Below, piece after piece: positions 18,328 through 26,376 of a DNA stretch of 64,000 bases. Origin of the DNA: Neptunomonas concharum (GTDB lineage: Bacteria; Pseudomonadota; Gammaproteobacteria; Pseudomonadales; Balneatricaceae). The first letter of the stretch is position 1; the number at the start of each line of letters is the position of its first letter. The notes under the pieces were generated by a model. That model saw nothing but the letters and a program-made list of their open reading frames with translations. It was not told the origin of the DNA and made no database searches. Location of the stretch: NCBI RefSeq assembly GCF_008630635.1, contig NZ_CP043869.1, positions 2,665,160-2,729,159 of the forward strand, in the 5' to 3' direction. The position numbers were made by a program, and so were the translations under genes.

Positions 18328-19221
18328 TTGGACATATCCCTATCAGAGATCCGGGCATTTAATGCCACGGTTAAAAACGGTAACTACACAAAAGCAGCAT
18401 CAGATTTAGGCGTCAGCCAGCCTGCTATTACTGTGCAGATACGTAAAATAGAATCACGCTTTAATGGTGCTCTATTTGAACGTATCAACAACGGCGTGCG
18501 CTTGACCAATCTCGGGCAAGAACTCCATCGCGTTACCAGACAATACCCCGACCTTGAAGCCTCAATTCAAGCATTAGCAGAGCCTGAACGACAGACCCAA
18601 CAAACCATTCATGTCGCCACGGCTTCTCCGCTCATCTTTATGCCGTTATTTGCAAACTTCTACCAGCGTTTCCCTGAGTCCCAGTTACATATTGTGTCAG
18701 GCACTACAACAGAGTGTCGCAAGATGTTGCTGGATCGTGAAGTCGATATTGGTTTATTTCCTTGCCCTCTGGAGGAGAACAGCATCTCTAAACTTGCTTA
18801 TCACAGCCACCATTTAATGGCGATTTTACCGCTCGACCACCCTCTGGGTAATCAGAAGCAACTTAGTGTTCATCAGCTGATTGATTATCCCCTGATTTTC
18901 TCTAAAACTGATGCTTATACACAAAAAGTAGTCGATCATGCTTTCAAAGAAGCAGGGCTCACGCCTTTTCCTCATATCCATATGGATTCCCGATATGATA
19001 CGTGCGAAGCGGTCATCTACGGGCTAGGTATCGGCTTTTCTTTGGCAAATGATATCCGCCCCGACTCTCGATATCTAATGGTGCCAATTCAGGAAGCACA
19101 AGAGGAGATCGTCGAGCACGTTGTCTGGCTAAAAGCCCGCAGCGGATTACCTAGTATTCGTAACTTCGTGCAACTAGCCTTAGAAAACCGTTGTGCCGAA
19201 ACGGGAAAACCTATCCCCTAG
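18328..19221 (+). CDS. LysR-type regulator of the phosphoester/ABC locus
   Basis: A 297-residue LysR protein with HTH at residues 6-60 (RAFNATVKNGNYTKAASDLGVSQPAITVQIRKIE) and an effector domain. The start is TTG, set by TGGAG five bases upstream. It lies 29 bases after the ATPase on the same strand, so it is likely co-transcribed and regulates the operon with the imported compound as inducer. Its stop overlaps that of the convergent MerR-type gene by four bases (CTAG). Subfamily unrecognised. Confidence 0.85.
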   Translation: MDISLSEIRAFNATVKNGNYTKAASDLGVSQPAITVQIRKIESRFNGALFERINNGVRLTNLGQELHRVTRQYPDLEASIQALAEPERQTQQTIHVATASPLIFMPLFANFYQRFPESQLHIVSGTTTECRKMLLDREVDIGLFPCPLEENSISKLAYHSHHLMAILPLDHPLGNQKQLSVHQLIDYPLIFSKTDAYTQKVVDHAFKEAGLTPFPHIHMDSRYDTCEAVIYGLGIGFSLANDIRPDSRYLMVPIQEAQEEIVEHVVWLKARSGLPSIRNFVQLALENRCAETGKPIP

Positions 19222-19652
19222 TCCACCCTATCATGATGCTGACCAGCGCACAGACGATGATCAGCTAACACCTGTATCACGCGACAGTTTGCCACCTTGC
19301 CTCCACTGCAGTGTTCCACCATACGTGTTAACTCCATCTTTAGCGCCTCTAACTGAGCAATGCGTTGCTCAATCGTTGTTATCTGGGCTTTAGCAATCGC
19401 ATCTGCCTCTTTACAGGAGTGATCAGGCATATCTGCTAAAGTGAGAATCTCTTTGATAGCCGCCAACGAAAAGCCTAGCGCCCTGGCATGACGAATAAAG
19501 CCGATCCGGTCTACCTCCTCTTGCCGATAATAACGTTGGTTTCCCTCCGTTCTAAAGGGCTCTGGCACAAGACCAATCTGCTCATAATAGCGAATCGTCT
19601 GCACCTTACATCCAGAAGCTTTTGCCGCTTTTCCAATCGAATAGGTCGTCAC
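19218..19652 (-). CDS. cadR: MerR family heavy-metal regulator (CadR/PbrR/ZntR-like)
   Basis: A 144-residue MerR protein: HTH (YSIGKAAKASGCKVQTIRYYEQIGL), the long dimer helix, and metal-site cysteines at about 79 (DHSCKEADAIA), 113 and 121 (HCSGGKVANCRVI), the CadR/PbrR pattern for Cd(II)/Pb(II)/Zn(II). It is divergent from the P-type ATPase gene, whose promoter has a MerR-type stretched spacer and dyad. In this family the apo protein holds and the metal-bound protein untwists the promoter to activate the efflux gene. The exact metal is not decided by sequence. Confidence 0.9.
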   Translation of the reverse strand: MTTYSIGKAAKASGCKVQTIRYYEQIGLVPEPFRTEGNQRYYRQEEVDRIGFIRHARALGFSLAAIKEILTLADMPDHSCKEADAIAKAQITTIEQRIAQLEALKMELTRMVEHCSGGKVANCRVIQVLADHRLCAGQHHDRVD

Positions 19653-19661
19653 AGAAAGTCC

Positions 19662-19692
19662 TTGAAGCTATAGTTACTAGAGCTTTTATACT
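19662..19692 (+). promoter_or_regulatory. MerR-type operator/promoter of the metal ATPase gene
   Basis: A -35 TTGAAG and a -10 TATACT are separated by 19 bases, the over-long spacer typical of MerR-activated promoters. The dyad AGCTnTAGTnACTAnAGCT at 19666-19684 fills the spacer and is perfect except at the three marked positions. It closely resembles known cadA/pbrA operators. Confidence 0.88.
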
Positions 19693-19723
19693 GTTTGCAT
19701 CGATTGATCGTCAAGGAATCAAC

Positions 19724-21871
19724 ATGATGAAAAGCCCGTTATTAAGCACCACTCACAGCCAATATCAATGGGATGTCAAAGGGATGGATTGCGCCAGCTG
19801 TGCAGGCAAGATTGAACATGCACTCGGTCGTCTAGAGGGGGTATCCGATATTCAGGTGTCGGTTATGTCAGGAAAGCTATCGCTGACGTTAGACGCAACC
19901 TACAGCAGCACACAACATATTGAAGACTCCCTCTCCTCACTGGGGTTTCAGGCTTCCCTTTATGAACAAGGCCAGAAGGATATGCCGCAAAATATACAGA
20001 GCTCTTGGCTTTCCCACCCAAAAGCCAAGCAGGTATTACTAACCGGAACACTGCTGTTATTAGCGTGGTTAGCTAGCTTTATCCTTAGCGAAAGCACCGC
20101 CCAATGGGGATTTATCAGTGCCTGCTTAGTGGCTCTTGCGCCAATTGGAAAAAAAGCACTCTCCCTGCTCCGCGCTGGTATGCCCTTCACCATTGAGATG
20201 TTAATGACCATTGCTGCCTTAGGCGCTTTATTTATTGGAGCCGAGCAAGAAGCCGCCCTTGTCGTATTTTTATTTACGCTAGGCGAGTGGCTAGAAGGCA
20301 TAGCCGCCAATCGTGCCCGCGCCAGTATCCAAGCGCTAAGTAATTTGGTGCCTAAAACCGCGCTTAAGCTCAATGACCAAGCCACCCCTATACCAATTAA
20401 TGCAGATAAACTATGCATTAGCGACCTGATTTTGGTGCGCCCCGGCGACCGGCTCCCAGCCGATGGCAACATCGCTGAGGGAGGAACCAGCATCGACGAA
20501 TCCCCTATAACCGGCGAATCAGTGCCCGTTTATAAATCCACAGGAGAGGCGGTATTTGCGGGTACCATCGTGTTAGATAGTGCCATCAAAGTTACCGTTA
20601 CCCGCGCACCCGAAGACAACACCATTGCGCGTATCATTAAGCGAGTAGAAGAGGCCCAAGCGGCTAAAGCACCCACCGAACGCTTTATCCAGCGTTTCAG
20701 CCGCTGGTACATGCCCGCAATTGTACTTACCGCGCTCTTGGTTGGTATTATTCCGCCGTTATTCTTTGCTCAGGAATGGTCGTTATGGATCTATCGCGCC
20801 TTAGCGCTACTTCTGATCGGCTGCCCTTGCGCCTTAGTGATCTCGGTTCCCGCCTCTATCGCCTCGGCACTCTCAGCGGGAGCACGCCATGGGTTATTGA
20901 TCAAAGGCGGTGCCACTCTGGAAAACATGGCAAATACTACCTTAGTTGCTTTTGATAAAACGGGCACGTTGACCGAGGGGCAACCTCACGTTATTGACTG
21001 TCTAGCGATCAACACCAGCAAGGCTTCGCTCATTGCCATCGCAACAGGTTTGGAATATGGCAGCAGCCATCCTTTAGCGATGGCGTTACAACGTTATGCT
21101 ACTCAAGAAAGTATTACACCCCAGCCTGTAAACGCTGTGTCTGTCGTGCCTGGTTTAGGTATCAATGGAGATGTATCGGGTGAAACTTTCTATCTGGGTT
21201 CACCAAAATTTGCGGCTGAAAAAGTAACAATAGCAGCGGATCTACTGACACAGATTGAAACCTGGGAGGCACAAGGCAAAACCGTTATCATCCTCTTCAG
21301 CAACATCGAGATTTTGGGGTTAATCAGCTTACAAGATTCGCCACGCGCTGATGCAGCTTCTGCTATCAAGCAGCTAAAATCTTTAGGGATTCAGCCGCTC
21401 ATGCTCACTGGCGACAATACTCGTACCGCAAAGGCGATCGCATCCGAGCTGGGCTTGGATTTTCAGGCTTCACTGCTCCCAGAGGACAAAGTCAGCATCG
21501 TCAAAAACCTATCCAGCACCCAAAACGTAATGATGGTTGGCGACGGTATCAACGATGCGCCAGCGCTGGCCGCTGCACAGACAGGCGTTGCTATGGGAAG
21601 TGGAACTGATGTTGCCCTAGAGACCGCAGATGCCGCGCTCCTCAAAAACCGCGTTACCGACATCCCAGAACAGATCCGCTTATCTAAAGCGACAATGCGC
21701 AATATACGCCAAAATATCAGCCTCGCCTTAGGGCTTAAAGCGGTGTTTTTAGTCACCAGTATTTTAGGGATAACAGGTCTGTGGCTGGCCATTTTGGCAG
21801 ATACCGGCGCAACCGTGCTGGTGACACTCAATGCCTTGCGATTATTACGCTATAAACCCGATGATTCCTGA
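19724..21871 (+). CDS. cadA: Zn/Cd/Pb-transporting P1B-type ATPase
   Basis: About 715 residues from the ATG after AAGGAATCAAC. It has one N-terminal HMA domain (GMDCASC, Cys23 and Cys26), transmembrane helices, the TGES actuator loop (SPITGESVPV), the membrane metal motif CPC (about 367-369), the phosphorylation site DKTGTLT (Asp about 411) and the hinge GDGINDAPAL. CPC with the C-terminal Asp-Thr-Gly of the last helix places it in the P1B-2 (ZntA/CadA) group, which pumps divalent soft metals out of the cytoplasm. Controlled by the divergent CadR-like protein. Confidence 0.93.
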   Translation: MMKSPLLSTTHSQYQWDVKGMDCASCAGKIEHALGRLEGVSDIQVSVMSGKLSLTLDATYSSTQHIEDSLSSLGFQASLYEQGQKDMPQNIQSSWLSHPKAKQVLLTGTLLLLAWLASFILSESTAQWGFISACLVALAPIGKKALSLLRAGMPFTIEMLMTIAALGALFIGAEQEAALVVFLFTLGEWLEGIAANRARASIQALSNLVPKTALKLNDQATPIPINADKLCISDLILVRPGDRLPADGNIAEGGTSIDESPITGESVPVYKSTGEAVFAGTIVLDSAIKVTVTRAPEDNTIARIIKRVEEAQAAKAPTERFIQRFSRWYMPAIVLTALLVGIIPPLFFAQEWSLWIYRALALLLIGCPCALVISVPASIASALSAGARHGLLIKGGATLENMANTTLVAFDKTGTLTEGQPHVIDCLAINTSKASLIAIATGLEYGSSHPLAMALQRYATQESITPQPVNAVSVVPGLGINGDVSGETFYLGSPKFAAEKVTIAADLLTQIETWEAQGKTVIILFSNIEILGLISLQDSPRADAASAIKQLKSLGIQPLMLTGDNTRTAKAIASELGLDFQASLLPEDKVSIVKNLSSTQNVMMVGDGINDAPALAAAQTGVAMGSGTDVALETADAALLKNRVTDIPEQIRLSKATMRNIRQNISLALGLKAVFLVTSILGITGLWLAILADTGATVLVTLNALRLLRYKPDDS

Positions 21872-21941
21872 GCGCTTACAGATACTTTGTGGTAGCCTTA
21901 GCGCGTTTTGCACAATGATGATTCCACCGAGGATACAGGCT

Positions 21942-22163
21942 ATGACGGCAGGTAAAAAATATAGTTTCAGCGTCGAGAAAAACGACGCTGAGTGGGCAGT
22001 ATCAATTCTGCGCCGCGCAAGTTCCAGAAAAACTGTCGTTTCCAAGCGCCAGGCAGGTTTTGCCAGCGAAGAAGAAGCAACAGCATGGGGTGAGAGCGAA
22101 TTAAAAAGCTTCCAACAGCAACAGGCTGAGCGCAATAAGCGTAAAGCAAAAGATCGCAACTAA
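21942..22163 (+). CDS. DUF3622 family small protein
   Basis: A 73-residue basic protein (MTAGKKYSFSVEKND...RKTVVSKRQAGFASEEEATAWGESEL...) that I recognise as DUF3622, a family of unknown function common in Vibrio and Oceanospirillales. The start is the ATG behind GAGGATACAGGCT; the frame also runs upstream into the ATPase gene, but that part overlaps coding sequence and has no family similarity. The C-terminus is lysine/arginine rich. Expressed alone or from the ATPase transcript. Confidence 0.75.
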   Translation: MTAGKKYSFSVEKNDAEWAVSILRRASSRKTVVSKRQAGFASEEEATAWGESELKSFQQQQAERNKRKAKDRN

Positions 22164-22171
22164 TCCCCTTT

Positions 22172-22194
22172 GGCTCTCTGCACCGCAGGGAGTC
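22172..22194. terminator. Hairpin between convergent genes
   Basis: GGCTCTCTGC - ACC - GCAGGGAGTC pairs over ten positions with two G-U pairs, between the DUF3622 stop and the convergent methyltransferase stop. The U tract is poor on both sides, so this is a possible, not a firm, terminator. Confidence 0.4.
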
Positions 22195-22873
22195 AAACCT
22201 CTTTGAGCGCTGGGATCTGATGGGCCAACGCTTGATAATCCTCGACAACATTCATCGCTTCCTGACCTCCCTTTTGCGCAATACGTTGATAATGTAACAA
22301 CAGGGCGTAGTAATAGTCCCTATGCGCCTTGGATACCGATTGCCACAAAAGCGAACCCACTGGCGTTAGCACGCGCGTTGCAGCTTGACTAACGTGCATC
22401 AACTCATAAAAGCGACCGCCCTCCTCAATTAACACCTCATTGATAAGCCCCAAACCTTCATCTGCCAATGACTTTCTAACAAAATAGGTGTGATAAACAG
22501 GGCAGATAAGAAACTCCATAGGAGTATCGGGGTTATTCCGTAGCAACGCTCGCACCAGAGCCACCGCAAGATCCCCACCCACGCCAGCAATGATAACCAA
22601 ATGCCGCGCTTTAACATCCGGCAATACCAACGTGGCAACATCGACACACTCCACTGACCACATCGCTTGCTCATTAGGAAAAAAGCGCTCCAGCTTACTC
22701 TGCAAATCCACCATCAGATCTGGCACTTGATCCACAAAATGCACCTGACCTGCCGCACGTCTGGATAATAGCTGCATCCCCAGATACCCATGATCACAAC
22801 AGCAATCCCAAAGATGATCGTAGTGCTGAGTAATCATGTTATCGATAGCTTGCAGGCGTTTACTGAGTTTCAT
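22193..22873 (-). CDS. SAM-dependent methyltransferase, TrmK-like (tRNA adenine-22 N1)
   Basis: About 226 residues. The N-terminal KLSKRLQAIDNMI, the SAM loop WDCCCDHGYLGMQLL and VIIAGVGGDLAVALVRALL match the TrmK/COG2384 layout, whose characterised members methylate N1 of A22 in tRNA. In this protein the SAM loop is Cys-Cys-Cys-Asp-His-Gly where TrmK usually has Asp-x-Gly-Ser/Thr-Asp-His-Gly. The ATG at 22873 has GAGA upstream and gives the family N-terminus; an ATG at 22918 adds 15 residues with no ribosome site. The tRNA target is inferred from family only. Confidence 0.72.
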   Translation of the reverse strand: MKLSKRLQAIDNMITQHYDHLWDCCCDHGYLGMQLLSRRAAGQVHFVDQVPDLMVDLQSKLERFFPNEQAMWSVECVDVATLVLPDVKARHLVIIAGVGGDLAVALVRALLRNNPDTPMEFLICPVYHTYFVRKSLADEGLGLINEVLIEEGGRFYELMHVSQAATRVLTPVGSLLWQSVSKAHRDYYYALLLHYQRIAQKGGQEAMNVVEDYQALAHQIPALKEV

Positions 22874-23023
22874 ATTCACGATCTCATGGTGTTGGAGGAC
22901 ATAATCAGTGCTATCCATAAAAAATGAAATGCCTTCAAAGTGTTATGTAAAAAATACATACGCACATGAATAGCAGAACCATAAAAAACAAATAATTATT
23001 TGATTTTAATAAAAAAATTCAAA

Positions 23024-23040
23024 ATGGCATGAAATATGTT
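23024..23040 (+). promoter_or_regulatory. Weak sigma-54-like promoter upstream of the BON gene
   Basis: TGGCATGAAATATGTT keeps the GG-N10-GT spacing of a -24/-12 element but has T for C in the final GC. It is similar to the better sigma-54 promoter at 25988. Could place the BON/DUF2383 genes under the sigma-54 activator at 24561; low certainty. Confidence 0.3.
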
Positions 23041-23075
23041 AAGTCTACAGTGAAGTCAACAAAAAGGAGAATGAT

Positions 23076-23870
23076 ATGAATACTAAGAAAAAGCTATTAG
23101 CAACAATGACAATTTCTGCTCTCGTATCAGTACCTGCAATGGCTAACACTTGGGAAGGCGAAGCTAAGGATGCTTGGTTAGACGGTAAAGTTGAAACCGC
23201 ACTCATGATGAACACGCAAATCAACAGTTTCCGTATTGACACCGACGTTAACAATGGCGTCGCTATTCTATCAGGTGAGATCGATACGAAAGCGAAGCGA
23301 GATCTCGCTTTACAACTAGCGTCCAACGTCGACGGGATCAAAGAAGTACGAAATCAGATAACCGTTGCTCCCGATCCAAAAGAGAAAAGCTGGAAAGGTA
23401 GTGCGAAGGATGCATGGATAGACGGTCGTGTTGAAACAGCCTTAATGTTTAATACAGAAGTGAATAACTTCAAAATTGACACCGAGGTCAACAACGGAAT
23501 AGTCATGTTAACTGGTGAAGTAGGAAGCGAAGCCAAGAAAGATCTTGCCGGACGTATCGCTGCCAAAGTGGATGGAGTCAGCTCCGTTATCAATAAATTG
23601 ACTGTGAAAGAAGGATATGAAGGTGAGGCCAATGAAGGCTCCACGTTCGCCAGAAAGATGCGGGACATGGCAGTAACCGCGGGTTTGAATATAGAATTTG
23701 CGGCGCACAGTGAGCTGGAGGCAACTCGCATAGATATTGATACCAAGAATGGTGCTGTCGAATTGACGGGAGAAGTCAAAAGCCAAGCAGCGAAAGACCT
23801 AGCAGTAGAGATCGCAAAAGGTTATGACGATGTCACATCCGTAAAAGACAACCTAAGAGTGGTCAACTGA
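23076..23870 (+). CDS. Periplasmic protein with three BON domains (OsmY-like)
   Basis: A 264-residue exported protein: Sec signal (KKKLLATMTISALVSVPAMA), then three BON repeats at about 35-95, 112-172 and 190-262. Repeats 1 and 2 are close copies (GxAKDAW-x-DG-x-VETALM...FxIDT-x-VNNG-x-x-x-L-x-GE). BON domains bind phospholipid membranes; OsmY is the best known member and responds to envelope and osmotic stress. AAAGGAG precedes the ATG. It is 16 bases from the DUF2383 gene and likely co-transcribed with it. Confidence 0.88.
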   Translation: MNTKKKLLATMTISALVSVPAMANTWEGEAKDAWLDGKVETALMMNTQINSFRIDTDVNNGVAILSGEIDTKAKRDLALQLASNVDGIKEVRNQITVAPDPKEKSWKGSAKDAWIDGRVETALMFNTEVNNFKIDTEVNNGIVMLTGEVGSEAKKDLAGRIAAKVDGVSSVINKLTVKEGYEGEANEGSTFARKMRDMAVTAGLNIEFAAHSELEATRIDIDTKNGAVELTGEVKSQAAKDLAVEIAKGYDDVTSVKDNLRVVN

Positions 23871-23886
23871 CCCTCTGGAGGTACCT

Positions 23887-24345
23887 ATGTCCGGAACATA
23901 CGACCATGACCTCTTAGATAAACTGATTGAGGTATGCCAAGAAGGCAGCCTCTTTTATCACGAGATGTCTCAGAATACAAAGAACCTTGCGTTAGCGTCT
24001 TTGTTCCGCGAAATAGCCTCTTGCAGAGCCTATATTGTTAGTGACCTATCTACGCTAAAGGCCCACTTAGTGAGCACAAGTAGTAGCTTTGATGAGGTGG
24101 TAGATACAACCAAAACGACCTATAAGCAGCTCAAGTGGCTTACGGCGGACATACATAGCTTGTACTTTGTTGAGCAGCTGGAATTAGCAGAAGAGCACGT
24201 TATCAATACGTTTAGAGCAGGTGTACAAAATATCAAAAATGCCCTACTAGCAGAAAAACTGGCTCTTCATATCGCGACATTACAATTGTTACAAGACAAG
24301 CTAAAAGCTTATAAAGTCGAACTTGAAAAACGATCAGCTCTATAG
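23887..24345 (+). CDS. DUF2383/PA2169-family four-helix protein
   Basis: A 152-residue, all-helical protein with the PA2169/DUF2383 pattern: an N-terminal helix LLDKLIEVCQEGSLFYHEMSQN, then FREIASCRAYIVSDLSTLKAHL, and a last helical pair. The family has a ferritin-like bundle but no known function. It follows the BON gene by 16 bases with a strong GGAGGT site and is closed by a good terminator, so the pair is a two-gene unit. Family members often occur with envelope stress genes. Confidence 0.72.
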   Translation: MSGTYDHDLLDKLIEVCQEGSLFYHEMSQNTKNLALASLFREIASCRAYIVSDLSTLKAHLVSTSSSFDEVVDTTKTTYKQLKWLTADIHSLYFVEQLELAEEHVINTFRAGVQNIKNALLAEKLALHIATLQLLQDKLKAYKVELEKRSAL

Positions 24346-24352
24346 AGTCCAG

Positions 24353-24381
24353 AAAAGGCTTTGTTCCCCCCAAAGCCTTTT
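24353..24381 (+). terminator. Intrinsic terminator after the BON/DUF2383 unit
   Basis: AAAAGGCTTTG and CAAAGCCTTTT form a perfect 11-base stem with a TTCCCCC loop, with the U-rich end included in the stem. Confidence 0.85.
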
Positions 24382-24495
24382 CCAAACTCTGTCATCTATT
24401 TCATTATCTATTAGTATACACTCCCCTATCAATCTGAGAGCATTACCTCCTTAGACAAATCCTAGAATAGGGTTAGCGCTTCCAAGGATCTAATC

Positions 24496-24511
24496 CATGC
24501 TTTTAAGCATG
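24496..24511. repeat. Inverted repeat upstream of the sigma-54 activator gene
   Basis: CATGCTT-TT-AAGCATG is a perfect 7-2-7 palindrome 50 bases before the activator start. It may be an operator (autoregulation) or a transcript hairpin; nothing else decides it. Confidence 0.4.
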
Positions 24512-24560
24512 AATTATATTATTTTGCTGCCTTTACTCGCTTGGCAGATTAGTAACGGAG

Positions 24561-25886
24561 ATGATTTTGCTACATATAACCCTAATCTCTCAGCAAGCTC
24601 TGCTTTTAGAGACGCTGGTGCCCCTCCTTAAAACATCAGGTTTTCAGTTCTCATGCGTTGAGACGCTGGAAGAATTAATAGCCAATTCTAGCCTGGTTAT
24701 TTATGCACCTGAGCATTTCAGTGAAGTTGAGCTGGACGTGCTCCAAAAACATGACATGTTCGATGAAACCGAATGGATAATCATTACCGATGGGAAACCT
24801 AATCCATATATAGATAAGCTCATGACCATGGGAGCCAGCTACCATTTCAGAACCCCACTGGACATCGACCACTTAAATGAGGTTTTGCAAGAATTTCACA
24901 AAGAGTTTCAGCAGGAAGAGGAGCAAAAATCTTTAGCTCCAGTTACATCCACATTAGATCAATTTGGCTTATTGCTAGGCTCATCCCCTGTGATGCGAAG
25001 GCTCTATCGTCTCATTCGGCGCGCCAGTAAAACAGACACTAATATCATGCTGGTTGGTGAAAGTGGCACAGGTAAAGAACTGGCAGCGCGCACTATTCAC
25101 GAACAAAGCCTAAGAGCGGAGCATCCCTTTATCGCTATTAACAGCGCTGCTCTCACGCCCGAGTTGGTTGAAAGCGAGCTTTTTGGGCATCTAAAAGGCG
25201 CTTTCACTGGTGCGGTCTCAGACCGAGAGGGCTGTTTTGAGCAAGGTAATGAAGGCACTCTCTTTCTGGATGAGATAACAGAAATGCCTGTTGATTTACA
25301 AAGTAAGCTATTACGCGTGCTGGAAAGTGGGGAGTTCAAACGGGTAGGTAGTAATCAAGTAAAAACTACTAATGTCAGAATCATCGCTGCGACAAACCGC
25401 CAACCAATCTCTGCAATCGAGGACGGATTCTTACGGGAAGACATTTATTTTCGTCTCGCACACTTTCCAATTCAGCTCCCCCCGCTGCGTAAACGTGGGA
25501 AAGACATTACTGAGCTAGCTCAACATTTTCTAGCCTATAGAAACTCCGTTACAGGAACCCATAAGGTCTTATCTGATAGTGCTATGCAAGTATTGATGGA
25601 GTACACGTGGCCTGGAAATGTACGCGAATTAAAACACTGTATCGAACAAGCCCATATTCTTGCTTCTGACACTATAGGTCCAAATGAACTAGCTTTATTA
25701 AAGCCAGACAATGAGAATACTGCCAACATAGAAGATATCCGACCAGGAACCCCCTTAAAGGAAGCAGAGAGAATTCTCATTTTAGCGACATTAGATAGCT
25801 GCAGTGGTAACAAAACCCAAGCCGCTGACCAGCTAGGTATTAGTTTAAAGACCCTGTACAACAAATTAGAACAATATAGTGATTAG
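24561..25886 (+). CDS. Sigma-54-dependent activator with degenerate receiver domain
   Basis: A 441-residue bacterial enhancer-binding protein. Residues 1-118 have a receiver-like outline (ending YHFRTPLDIDHLNEVL) but the phospho-Asp region reads SSLVIYAPEH, with no clear acceptor. The AAA+ domain (about 135-370) has Walker A GESGTGKE, the sigma-54 contact loop GAFTGA at ~213-218 and Walker B GTLFLDEIT. A Fis-type HTH ends the protein (NKTQAADQLGISLKTLYNKLEQY). GGAG touches the ATG, so the TTG at codon 3 is a possible true start. No sensor kinase is adjacent. The sigma-54 promoter at 25988 is its nearest likely target. Confidence 0.9.
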   Translation: MILLHITLISQQALLLETLVPLLKTSGFQFSCVETLEELIANSSLVIYAPEHFSEVELDVLQKHDMFDETEWIIITDGKPNPYIDKLMTMGASYHFRTPLDIDHLNEVLQEFHKEFQQEEEQKSLAPVTSTLDQFGLLLGSSPVMRRLYRLIRRASKTDTNIMLVGESGTGKELAARTIHEQSLRAEHPFIAINSAALTPELVESELFGHLKGAFTGAVSDREGCFEQGNEGTLFLDEITEMPVDLQSKLLRVLESGEFKRVGSNQVKTTNVRIIAATNRQPISAIEDGFLREDIYFRLAHFPIQLPPLRKRGKDITELAQHFLAYRNSVTGTHKVLSDSAMQVLMEYTWPGNVRELKHCIEQAHILASDTIGPNELALLKPDNENTANIEDIRPGTPLKEAERILILATLDSCSGNKTQAADQLGISLKTLYNKLEQYSD

Positions 25887-25987
25887 AGCTTGTATTTTTT
25901 TCACTGTAAGTATGTGAAATTTATACCCTTTGTACCTAGCCTATTCAAAAAAAACCATAAACAATTGATATTAAAGTAAAAATAAAA

Positions 25988-26004
25988 CTGGCACGCATTA
26001 TGCT
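25988..26004 (+). promoter_or_regulatory. Sigma-54 promoter upstream of the PLDc_N gene
   Basis: CTGGCACGCATTATGCT matches the -24/-12 consensus TGGCAC-N5-TTGCA at all but one fixed position, with the exact ten-base gap between GG and GC. Predicted start is near 26015, about 55 bases before the ATG. Confidence 0.75.
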
Positions 26005-26068
26005 TAATCTCATGTAAGTTATCACCACAATGAAAACTTACTCACTTAAAAGTAACAAGGAGAAAAAC

Positions 26069-26260
26069 ATGGGCATCGAAATCAGTGGCATTTTAGGACT
26101 ACTTATCCTTATTTTTGATATTTGGGCAGTAATTCAGACATTGCAAAGCCCAACATCAACCGGTACGAAACTCCTGTGGGTACTATTGATTCTTTTATTA
26201 CCTGTTATTGGGTTGATTTTGTGGTTCTTCATGGGTCCCAGAGGGCGAGCTGCCGTTTAG
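26069..26260 (+). CDS. PLDc_N-domain small membrane protein
   Basis: A 63-residue membrane protein (MGIEISGILGLLILIFDIWAV..., then TGTKLLWVLLILLLPVIGLILWFFMGPRG). It has two hydrophobic helices and the PLDc_N (phospholipase D nuclease N-terminal) ending FFMGPRG, as in stand-alone phage-shock-like peptides. The ATG is chosen for AAGGAG eight bases upstream; an in-frame ATG at 26030 has no site. It lies behind a sigma-54 promoter. Stand-alone PLDc_N proteins have no proven function; a stress-induced membrane role is inference. Confidence 0.8.
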   Translation: MGIEISGILGLLILIFDIWAVIQTLQSPTSTGTKLLWVLLILLLPVIGLILWFFMGPRGRAAV

Positions 26261-26376
26261 GTTTAACCACCCTCGGGAAAAGAATTCAACTTGACCTGTG
26301 ACTATGTAACAAAGACGCAAGAACAAAGAGAGATATTTGTGTCTAAGTAATATTCAGGCGAATAATGGAGGCAAAG

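Noticed and set aside
19960-20493. 177-codon minus-strand frame inside the metal ATPase gene
   Set aside because: Antisense shadow of a highly conserved P-type ATPase; no ribosome site or domain.
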